From NCBI GenBank assembly GCA_012728465.1, contig JAAYFB010000431.1, positions 1 through 7,038 of the forward strand: a DNA stretch of 7,038 bases, read 5' to 3'. This stretch comes from Proteiniphilum sp. (GTDB taxonomy: Bacteria > Bacteroidota > Bacteroidia > Bacteroidales > Dysgonomonadaceae). This document shows, one piece after another, positions 1 through 6,000 of the stretch. The first letter of the stretch is position 1. Each line of letters opens with the position of its first letter. A model generated the notes under the pieces. It did not search any database and had not been told where the DNA came from. It saw only the letters and a program-made list of their open reading frames with translations. Position numbers and translations under genes: made by a program.

Positions 1-126
1 AATCAGTTGGCAGCTGAACAGATAAAGGAAGACCCAGACACATGCCCAATGTGTGGGGGAAGATTAATCCATAGTGGTGGTTGTGCTGAATGTCAAGACT
101 GTGGATATAGTCCATGCTCAATATAG
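1..126 (+). CDS. nrdJ: C-terminal end of class II (B12-dependent) ribonucleotide reductase, partial
   Basis: This is the last 41 codons of a gene that begins outside the window; it ends at TAG (124-126). The tail contains six cysteines (C15, C18, C28, C31, C34, C39 of the visible peptide) in the pattern CPMCGG...GC..C..CGYS.C. From knowledge of the family, this matches the C-terminal cysteine-rich, zinc-ribbon-like tail of adenosylcobalamin-dependent ribonucleoside-diphosphate reductase, which reduces ribonucleotides to deoxyribonucleotides in the cytoplasm. The last cysteines of that tail act as a redox relay that re-reduces the active site. The catalytic barrel is not in the window, so the call rests on the tail alone. 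Another protein with a terminal zinc ribbon is possible but less likely. A hairpin terminator follows directly. Class II reductases occur in both clostridial chromosomes and phages, so this gene alone does not show on which side of a prophage border it lies. Confidence 0.75.
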   Translation, partial: NQLAAEQIKEDPDTCPMCGGRLIHSGGCAECQDCGYSPCSI

Positions 127-135
127 GTAAAACAG

Positions 136-177
136 TTGTTGCAGTTGGTATGATAATCGACTGCAACAATTTATTTT
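136..177 (+). terminator. Rho-independent terminator after the nrdJ-like gene
   Basis: TTGTTGCAGT (136-145) is the exact reverse complement of ACTGCAACAA (160-169). Pairing can continue inward through 146-149 with 156-159, using two G-U pairs, to leave a loop of about six bases. The T-rich stretch TTTATTTTAAT follows from 170. The hairpin begins nine bases after the TAG stop, the right place to end the upstream + strand transcript. Confidence 0.7.
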
Positions 178-219
178 AATCACATTCGTGTGTAAAACTA
201 AAATAGGAGTGAATTTATT

Positions 220-837
220 ATGAACAAAAGTAAAGACTTAATAATGATTATATTTATTATATTTTCCTTAATAACAATGTTGAGTGCAATTAAATTGAAA
301 CACGAAAAAGAAGAAATAACGAAACAAAAAGCAGAACTGGAAATCATAATACAAGATTTGCAGAATGACAAGGCAGACTTAAAAAACACTATTTTGAAAT
401 TACAGGAAGAAGTACAATCTCTAGAAAAAGATAAACAAGAATTAGCTAAAAAAGAAAAGGAAAGAATGGTGGTTTCTCCTACAAGAGGGCAAAGTAGTCG
501 CACTAATATATTTACGGCTACAGCCTATGACCTTTCATTTGCAAGCTGCGGCAAAGAACCTTCACATCCTCAATACGGAATTAGTGCAAGTGGAGTGGAT
601 CTAAAGGGAAAGAGTCTTGATGATAAATTTATAGCTGTAGATCCTAAGATAATAGAATTAGGTAGTGTAGTACATATAGAATTCTTTGAACCATATCAAC
701 ATCTAACAGGATATTACACTGCGGTTGATACCGGCGGCGCCATTAAAGGAAATAGAGTAGATATATTCTTTGGGAGTGGAGACGTAAGTCAGGAAGTCAA
801 AAATTTCGGCAGAAGACAAGTTAAAATTACATATTGA
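220..837 (+). CDS. Membrane-anchored 3D-domain protein (probable peptidoglycan hydrolase)
   Basis: This is a 205-residue protein. Residues 7-24 form an N-terminal hydrophobic segment after a short basic start, most likely an uncleaved signal anchor. Residues 26-83 are a Lys/Glu-rich coiled coil (heptads such as LQEEVQSLEK). Residues 97-204 form a 3D domain. The three aspartates that name this domain are visible as AVDP (D141), AVDTGGA (D170) and NRVDIFF (D181), along with ATAYD (101-104) and GISASG. 3D domains share the fold of MltA-type lytic transglycosylases and occur in YuiC/YocH-type wall enzymes and phage proteins, so the likely job is cutting peptidoglycan glycan strands outside the membrane; this is inferred. 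The start is supported by AGGAGTGA seven bases before the ATG. No convincing promoter is visible in the 90-base gap. The gene faces the phage lysis cassette and shares its terminator. It could be a phage cargo gene or a host gene at a prophage edge. Confidence 0.85.
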   Translation: MNKSKDLIMIIFIIFSLITMLSAIKLKHEKEEITKQKAELEIIIQDLQNDKADLKNTILKLQEEVQSLEKDKQELAKKEKERMVVSPTRGQSSRTNIFTATAYDLSFASCGKEPSHPQYGISASGVDLKGKSLDDKFIAVDPKIIELGSVVHIEFFEPYQHLTGYYTAVDTGGAIKGNRVDIFFGSGDVSQEVKNFGRRQVKITY

Positions 838-850
838 TAAAAATGAGCAT

Positions 851-888
851 AAAAAAAAACCCTAAGACAATCAGTCTTAGGGTTTTTT
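851..888. terminator. Bidirectional terminator between convergent transcripts
   Basis: CCCTAAGAC (860-868) pairs perfectly with GTCTTAGGG (874-882) around a five-base loop. A nine-base A tract (851-859) lies on one side and a six-base T tract (883-888) on the other, so the element is a good terminator in both directions. It lies 13 bases after the 3D gene stop and 26 bases beyond the stop of the last lysis gene, and so serves both convergent units. Confidence 0.85.
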
Positions 889-914
889 ATTACATCGCTT
901 TAATGGAGGTTCAT

Positions 915-1274
915 TTAATTTGTAGGCGGCAGTTGTGATACAGCTATTCTTATTATACCTTCGATTACCTCTTCAGGTAGCTCTAAATCAAATTCAGTTA
1001 ATAATTCTCTAAACACTTTGTCTACTGCTATATAGTGTTTTTCATCAGATGCAAGACTTAATTCCTCTAAACCTTTGACTATTTCTAATGCAATGGCGGC
1101 TATAGCTTTAATTTTATCTTCCCTAAAAGCATAGCCTGACACCAATAGGAAAAGCTTTATCTCCTCATAGAACTCTATGTTGTTTTTCTTCAAATATGGT
1201 TTTACAAACCTTACAAAAATTACTACACCTACAGCTATAAGTAAAGCGTATATAATATTAAAATCTAATCCCAT
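915..1274 (-). CDS. Phage holin, LLH family
   Basis: This is a 119-residue protein. A single strongly hydrophobic segment at residues 6-24 (IIYALLIAVGVVIFVRFV) is followed by a basic turn (KPYLKK) and a long helical, charged cytoplasmic part. The arrangement of an N-terminal membrane helix, an 'AAIALEIVKGLEE' helix, an 'EKHYIAVDKVFRELL' helix and a final 'PEEVIEGIIRIAVSQL' helix is that of the LLH holin family (superfamily 6), whose members are usually about 100-130 residues. A weaker hydrophobic stretch at 39-50 could dip into the membrane. Holins accumulate in the inner membrane and open it at a set time to give the endolysin access to the wall. The gene is last in the lysis cassette. Its ATG lies three bases after the preceding stop, and its Shine-Dalgarno (AAAGGGTG) overlaps the end of that gene, so translation is probably coupled. 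Confidence 0.75.
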   Translation of the reverse strand: MGLDFNIIYALLIAVGVVIFVRFVKPYLKKNNIEFYEEIKLFLLVSGYAFREDKIKAIAAIALEIVKGLEELSLASDEKHYIAVDKVFRELLTEFDLELPEEVIEGIIRIAVSQLPPTN

Positions 1275-1277
1275 AAT

Positions 1278-1523
1278 CTACACCCTTTCTTTATAATTTT
1301 CTTTACTATCCACTTCCTTGTCTATCTCTTTCTTTTTAATGCCAGACAAAAACCACAATTCAGATACCGTAAAAGAGAACCATGCACCTATAAGCACCAC
1401 TGGTTCACTCCCTATTTTTATAAATGCGTATAGTGTCGCTGCTGCAAATATAGTATTAAGCAATATGACGAGGAACACAATAAATTTTGAGTATTTAACC
1501 TTTTGCTTTTTATCTTTTTTCAT
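1278..1523 (-). CDS. Two-helix membrane protein of phage lysis cassettes (holin-like)
   Basis: This is an 81-residue protein with a very basic N-terminus (MKKDKKQKVK). It has two hydrophobic segments (about residues 13-35 and 41-61) joined by a short turn (IGSEP), and a charged C-terminal tail beginning IKKKEIDKE. The second segment carries GAWFSFTVSELWFLSG, a pattern I recall from short uncharacterised membrane proteins next to endolysins in clostridial phages. Two helices, small size and charged ends fit a class II holin or an antiholin partner of the LLH holin downstream, but the role is inferred. The start is supported by TAGGTG five bases upstream; the amidase TAG stop lies inside that ribosome binding site, which suggests coupled translation. 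The gap to the amidase is eight bases and to the next gene three. Confidence 0.65.
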   Translation of the reverse strand: MKKDKKQKVKYSKFIVFLVILLNTIFAAATLYAFIKIGSEPVVLIGAWFSFTVSELWFLSGIKKKEIDKEVDSKENYKERV

Positions 1524-1531
1524 ACAAGCAC

Positions 1532-1717
1532 CTACTTAGAAATTCTATCTATGATAGACCAGAATAACCACTGTGGTACATTGTCACCTAGAGTTTTCTT
1601 CCAATCTTCAGGGGAGTTTACAACTGGATTGCCGAAGTTGTCTTTTTTCTTGTTAAGACTGTCTAATGCTTTTTTACCCATTTCTTCTTGCCATTTTTGT
1701 AATGTCATAGTTGTCAT
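1532..1717 (-). CDS. Predicted internal translation product: free wall-binding domain of the endolysin
   Basis: An in-frame ATG at M166 (1715-1717) is preceded by AGGTGA with a four-base gap, the same geometry as the AGGTGA and GTG of the full gene. A second ATG at M169 (1706-1708) lies nine bases after GAGGAG in the same purine run. Initiation here would make only the 61- or 58-residue C-terminal module, without the amidase. Established precedent: the endolysins Lys170 of an enterococcal phage and CTP1L/CD27L of clostridial phages make such an internal product, which joins the full-length chain in an oligomer. The site falls exactly at the predicted linker (LDNLKGEEMTTM), which argues against chance. 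That it is used here is inference. Confidence 0.45.
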   Translation of the reverse strand: MTTMTLQKWQEEMGKKALDSLNKKKDNFGNPVVNSPEDWKKTLGDNVPQWLFWSIIDRISK

Positions 1718-2212
1718 CTCCTCACCTTTTAAATTATCTAGCTCTATTTGTACCATGTTCAGAAACCTCTGCCATCCCATATCCAATGTCCTATGTGGGC
1801 AGTATTTCCCTGAGAAGTCCTGATGCTTCTTTACTTTATCAATTCCCCAGTTTTTCTCTTTTAATTTGCTGGCTATGAACTTCGCTGCTAACTTTTCGGC
1901 TTCTATAAATCGTTGTCCACCAGATTTTGAATAGCAAATTTCAACAGATAACCCTTTTCTATTGCCTTTGCCGTTTCCACCATCCCCTGCATGAAAAGCA
2001 TTTCTGTTTTCGGGGATGCCCTGGATTATTTCTTTATTATCTATAGCATAATGAAATGATGTTGAGGAATTGTTGTTTATCATGTATTGAACTTCATTTC
2101 TAGCACTAGCATCATTGGCGGTATTATGCACTACTATAAATTCTGCGTCCATTGGATAAGGACACTTTATACTATATTTATTTGCAGGTACTAAATTTTG
2201 AACTACCTTCAC
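1532..2212 (-). CDS. Endolysin: N-acetylmuramoyl-L-alanine amidase (amidase_2/PGRP type)
   Basis: This 226-residue enzyme cuts the amide bond between N-acetylmuramic acid and the stem-peptide L-alanine. Residues 1-158 are an amidase_2 domain. The zinc ligands are predicted as H29 (IVVHNTAN), H130 (KKHQDFSG) and C138 (KYCPHR), with E91 (LSVEICY) as the likely catalytic acid and K136 near the active site. This layout closely follows PlyL/CwlA-type amidases. There is no signal peptide, as expected for a holin-dependent endolysin. Residues 166-226 form a separate small helical module (WQEEMGKKALDSL; ending VPQWLFWSIIDRIS), by position the wall-binding domain, of no family I can name. The start codon is GTG; GAGGTGAT, four to seven bases upstream, overlaps the TGA stop of the preceding gene. 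A second ribosome binding site lies inside the gene at the domain junction (separate entry). Confidence 0.93.
   Translation of the reverse strand: MKVVQNLVPANKYSIKCPYPMDAEFIVVHNTANDASARNEVQYMINNNSSTSFHYAIDNKEIIQGIPENRNAFHAGDGGNGKGNRKGLSVEICYSKSGGQRFIEAEKLAAKFIASKLKEKNWGIDKVKKHQDFSGKYCPHRTLDMGWQRFLNMVQIELDNLKGEEMTTMTLQKWQEEMGKKALDSLNKKKDNFGNPVVNSPEDWKKTLGDNVPQWLFWSIIDRISK
1718..1730 (-). promoter_or_regulatory. Internal Shine-Dalgarno within the endolysin gene
   Basis: Read on the minus strand the segment is AAAAGGTGAGGAG, followed directly by ATG and, nine bases on, by a second in-frame ATG. It contains a six-base match to the anti-Shine-Dalgarno (AGGTGA) as well as GAGGAG, better than several true gene starts in this window. 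The encoded residues (KGEE) are an ordinary linker, so the purine run could be coincidental, but its position at the domain boundary is striking. Confidence 0.5.
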
Positions 2213-2216
2213 AATA

Positions 2217-2642
2217 TCACCTCAATCCTTTTATTAATTCAATGATTCCGTACAATATACCAGCAGGAAATAAAAATTTCAATATAATATTCTTAGCTAC
2301 TACAACTATATCAATTTTCCCTTTTTCGTTATTCACATCAACCTTATCTTCGACCTTATTAATCCGACTTCCCAAAGATTGAAGTTCTTCATTTGTTTTT
2401 CGTTGTCCTTCGGTCAATTCGGTTAAGTTTATATTAATCTTTTCTATTACCTCTTGTTGCCTGTCCATTCTTTCGTCTTGCCTTTGATTATGCTCGACTA
2501 CATTAGCCATTAGTTGTGATTGTAAGGCATAACTCTTATCTAAACTGTATAGAAACTTTTTTATATCTTCCATATCATCAACCTTCTTGAATAGAGTTTT
2601 AATTTGTTCGGCATGTCTGTCGCAAGGAAGCCTGCTCTCCAT
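2217..2642 (-). CDS. XhlA-like coiled-coil protein with C-terminal membrane anchor
   Basis: This is a 141-residue protein. An N-terminal CDRHAEQIKTLF motif is followed by a long polar helical region (about residues 20-105) rich in Gln, Glu, Asn and Lys with coiled-coil spacing. A single hydrophobic segment near the C-terminus (about residues 111-137) contains FLFPAGILYGIIELI. The layout resembles the XhlA family (PBSX haemolysin XhlA) and similar phage proteins upstream of endolysins. XhlA associates with the membrane and works with the holin XhlB to cause lysis. Sequence identity to XhlA itself is not obvious, so the call rests on architecture and position. ATG start with AGGGGA seven bases upstream. 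It is the first gene of the lysis cassette, behind a promoter-like interval. Its TGA stop lies within the ribosome binding site of the amidase, five bases from that gene's start. Confidence 0.65.
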   Translation of the reverse strand: MESRLPCDRHAEQIKTLFKKVDDMEDIKKFLYSLDKSYALQSQLMANVVEHNQRQDERMDRQQEVIEKININLTELTEGQRKTNEELQSLGSRINKVEDKVDVNNEKGKIDIVVVAKNIILKFLFPAGILYGIIELIKGLR

Positions 2643-2689
2643 AATAAATCCCCTACTTTCTGTTAAAATTTATGTGACAATTTTTATAA

Positions 2690-2722
2690 TTTTCATATAT
2701 ACTATAATTAGTTTTCATATAT
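2690..2722. repeat. Pair of 11-base direct repeats upstream of the lysis cassette
   Basis: TTTTCATATAT occurs at 2690-2700 and again at 2712-2722, start to start 22 bases, about two helical turns. The pair overlaps the candidate promoter for the lysis genes. Nearby, GACATATGTC (2746-2755) is a perfect ten-base palindrome. Two-turn spacing could place protein-binding sites on one DNA face, but the interval is very AT-rich and chance cannot be excluded. Confidence 0.35.
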
Positions 2723-2725
2723 CAA
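2696..2725 (-). promoter_or_regulatory. Candidate sigma-A-type promoter for the lysis cassette
   Basis: On the minus strand, TTGATA (2725-2720) is followed after 18 bases by TATATA (2701-2696), about 55 bases before the ATG of the first lysis gene. The terminator just upstream implies that the lysis genes need their own start of transcription. The -10 match is imperfect (4 of 6) and the spacer is one base over the optimum in an AT-rich stretch, so this is tentative. Confidence 0.35.
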
Positions 2726-2756
2726 AATGGATTTATTTCTGTTTGGACATATGTCT

Positions 2757-2784
2757 AAAAGGGAGGTATAAAAGCCTCCCTTTT
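2757..2784 (-). terminator. Terminator after the tail fibre operon
   Basis: AAAAGGGAGG (2757-2766) pairs perfectly with CCTCCCTTTT (2775-2784) around an eight-base loop. In the minus transcript the 3' arm ends in UUUU. A T-rich stretch (2781-2792) flanks it on the plus strand, so the hairpin may work in both directions. It lies 35 bases beyond the stop of the 73-residue gene and separates the tail genes from the lysis genes. Confidence 0.65.
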
Positions 2785-2818
2785 AATTTTTTACATAAAA
2801 AATACATCTTCCTAGGTG

Positions 2819-3040
2819 TTATTGTTGTTCTTCTTCTATTTTCTGCCTTATCAATTCTATCATGTCATCTTCATCACAAATAAATGGCATTTCTTCCTTC
2901 TTAAATCTGAACAATTGCTCTTCTCCATCAACCAAAGCTGTAATACGCCTACCGTTATAATGTTCTTCTACAGCCCTTGTTGGTTGACCTATTTGTGGGT
3001 TTTTAAATTGAATACTGCTTGACTTAATAATAATATTCAT
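2819..3040 (-). CDS. Small phage protein translationally coupled to the tail fibre, function unknown
   Basis: This is a 73-residue soluble protein with no signal or membrane segment. The first half looks beta-rich (NIIIKSSSIQF; RRITALVDGEEQLFRF) and the C-terminus is an acidic helix (DEDDMIELIRQKIEEEQQ). I do not recognise a family; it lacks the XkdX pattern sometimes found in this position. Its ATG overlaps the fibre TAA stop by one base (TAATG). A perfect AGGAGG lies ten bases upstream inside the fibre gene, so its synthesis is tied to that of the fibre. Position and stoichiometric coupling would suit a fibre-assembly chaperone or a small fibre-associated subunit, but nothing in the sequence shows this. 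It is followed by a terminator. Confidence 0.7.
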   Translation of the reverse strand: MNIIIKSSSIQFKNPQIGQPTRAVEEHYNGRRITALVDGEEQLFRFKKEEMPFICDEDDMIELIRQKIEEEQQ

Positions 3041-6000
3041 TATATAACTACCTCCTTAATTTCTTCAATCTCAATAATCTCATCTACGCTAAATGCGTAG
3101 GTTTCTCCTGTCCAGCTCTCACCTATCTCACGTTCTACACCTTTGATACTCCACTCTTGGACGGTTGGGTGGTCGTCATTTCTAGTGCCTATTACTAAAA
3201 CATTGTATTCACCCTCGAATTGGCAGTGGATTTCTAGTTGTTCTGTTTCTCGGTTTAATTCTCCATAACCATTGCCAAAGTGTCCTTGTGGAGTAACAAA
3301 TATTTGAACGTCTTTATTCAAGTATATAAAATAATCGGGTAAATCTATAAGGACTTTATCATTATCTTTTGTCGCCAATACTTTGTATCTATATAATGTA
3401 TCACCTGCTGTTGGGCTTTCTACTGCCCCATGTCTAATTCTATGGGTTGCTTTTTTATCAGGGCGAGGATGTGGTATCTCGAAGTTTTTAGTGCCTGATA
3501 CTGTGAAGGAGCCGGGGACTATCCATTTTGATGTTTTAAAAGACCCGGTACCACCTAATATTCCTTCGTTATAATTCTCTGCCAAGGCGCCATTACCTAG
3601 GGCAACAGCGTAAGCCTTTCCTGCCGAGGCATCCTGACCTAGGGCAACAGCGGAAGCATCTGCATAGGCATACATACCTAGAGCAACAGAATAATTCCCT
3701 GCCTCGGCATCCGAACCTAGGGCAACAGCGGAAGCCTCTGCCGAGGTAGCCCAACCTAGGGCAATAGAGCTAGTCCCTGCCGAGGTATTCCGACCTAGGA
3801 CAACAGAGTTAGTCCCTGCCGAGGCGCCCAAGCCTAGAGCAACAGCGTAGGCCTCTGCCGAGGCATTCTGCCCTAAAGCAACAGAGAGATTCCCTGCCGA
3901 GGCATTCCCCCCTAGGGCTAATTTCGAACTCGCCAGCTCTGGAATATCTGACACATTAATCGTAATATCGCTAGTCAACGCTTTATTATTTACTCTCCTG
4001 CTCGTAGGTACTGCCCCCACATCACTTGCTGACAGTATGACTTCCCCAGTCTTACCATTTACACTATCTACATTCCCTCCTATAAGTTCCCAACCGACGT
4101 TTCTAGCACCAATTATTTTACTGCCTTTCTTAATGTATACTTTATTGTTTAAAATATCTAAGCATAAAGCTCCATAGATTCCATATATCTTACCCTCTGG
4201 ACTACCCTCTGAATAAAGAGATATATGTTTTTTTATTTGCCAATCTCTCCATTTATTATTGCCAAAGCCATAAACTCTATGGAAAGTAAACAAATGAGAG
4301 CCAATTATATCTGTATAATGTGCATACACATATACATTTTGTATCATAGAAAACGACCGTTGTTTAATTGTTTCAATAACTATTCTAAATGGTATTGTTG
4401 ATTCATCATCTACACCTAATATATTGGCAATTTCAGCTCTCCATGCGTTATAATATTCATTACTTGATGAAACGGTTGGTATATAAATATTTGTTCCAAT
4501 ATTAAATTTATCTTCTTCATCATGTGGTAGTATTGCTATGCCGTAATAATAATCAGTTTTGTTTGCACCTTCTTCTATTCCATCTAATTTAATTTTATCT
4601 TCTTTTATCATATGACCATCTTGTTCTTGTGTCGCCTTTTCTGCCTTATGTGCAACTAATTCTTGTTGTAAGCCTGAAATGTTATCGGCATTATCTTGAT
4701 TTTTTTGTTTTTCTTCATCGGTATAATCGTTAGTAGACAATCCTTTACCTGATACTTTGTCTACTTTGCCAGCTAATTTAGTATCAATTTCTGTTTCAGT
4801 ATAATATCTATCATCATGATTTGCAGGGTGTGTATATACATTTACTTCAGTTCCATTTATTTTAATATTCCCATTAATTGTACTGCTTTCAACCTTAGTA
4901 GCATCAATTCTTGCATGAGCGCTTTGGCTATGGTCATACGCAATCTTACCTCTATCACCTCTATACGCAGTAGAAGATGTTTCACCTAAAGCAATAGAAG
5001 GGGATATTTCCACATACCCTGTACCACTCCATCTATACGTTAAATTTGTATTTGTTGCTACATATATTTTTCCAGTTTCTCCAGTTGTAGGAAAAGCAGA
5101 TAAACTAGAAAACTCTAATACATCATCCACATAAGAAGGTAATTGACTTATAGGAACTTTTCCACTAGAGTCTAATTCTGCTATTCCATTAGCCTTACCT
5201 TTTTCTGTAATACTTATTTTTTTATTTAATTCAGTATCAGTATATGTTTTTTGTGCATAATAACTAGGTAATTGTCCACCTAATTTATTACTATCATTTG
5301 CTTTATCAATTATTCCATCTCCATCAGCATCAAATTCTGCTTTTGTCATATCACCTATACCAATATCTTGACCATTATATTTTAATTTCCCATTTACATC
5401 AGATAGCCCATCTAATATATCTTTATTATTGTGATTATGTTGGTCTTGTTTAAGGGAATTGACATCTGTTATCACTTGTTCAAAGTCTGTCCCCTCAATA
5501 ATTGTGTTAAGTTCTTCCTTTAATGTATTCCCTTCTATAATACTACCATCTAATGCCGTCTTAGTCATATTTGCTGTAGATATACTATTGTCTAAATTTG
5601 TTTTAGCTGTAATAGAATTACTTATACTTGTATCTAAGTTGGTCTTAGAAGTCCCTGCAATATCAATAGAAGAATTAAGTGCAGTATTTGTATCAGTAGC
5701 TTGTTTTATTGTACCTGTTGTTGGATTAGACAATATATCGTTAATTGTATTTGCATTAGCTATTGATGTGTCAAGTTCTGTTTTTGTAGTATTTGCAGTA
5801 GATATGCTACTATCAAGTTCAACTTTTTTATCATCAGCATTATTAATTGTAGTTTCAAGATTTGTTTTTGCAGTATCAGCACCGCTAATTAATGGAGGTA
5901 AATCCATCTTTAATTGATTTCCAATGGTTATATTAGTATCTAAATTATTTTTTAAAGTAGTGCCAATAGTTATACTTTCATCCAAATTAGTTTTTAGTGT

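Noticed and set aside
459..503. Open frame on the minus strand opposite the 3D-domain gene (198-503)
   Set aside because: It is antisense to the coiled-coil segment of a well-supported gene and has no ribosome binding site or family pattern.
1503..1823. Plus-strand open frame antisense to the endolysin and holin-like gene
   Set aside because: The minus-strand amidase has clear catalytic motifs and ribosome binding sites; the plus-strand translation has no recognisable pattern and no convincing ribosome binding site.
2787..2802. TTTTTTA-CA-TAAAAAA inverted repeat as a further terminator or operator
   Set aside because: A pure A/T palindrome of seven pairs next to a better terminator is expected by chance in such AT-rich DNA.
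2587..3022. Two hydrophobic plus-strand open frames (2587-2883 and 2816-3022)
   Set aside because: They run antisense across parts of two minus-strand genes and the AT-rich control region; their hydrophobicity comes from T-rich codons opposite A-rich coding sequence.
3571..3927. Diversity-generating retroelement variable region
   Set aside because: No reverse transcriptase, accessory gene or template repeat is in the window, and the variability lies between tandem units rather than in one terminal lectin-type domain; kept only as a hypothesis to test.
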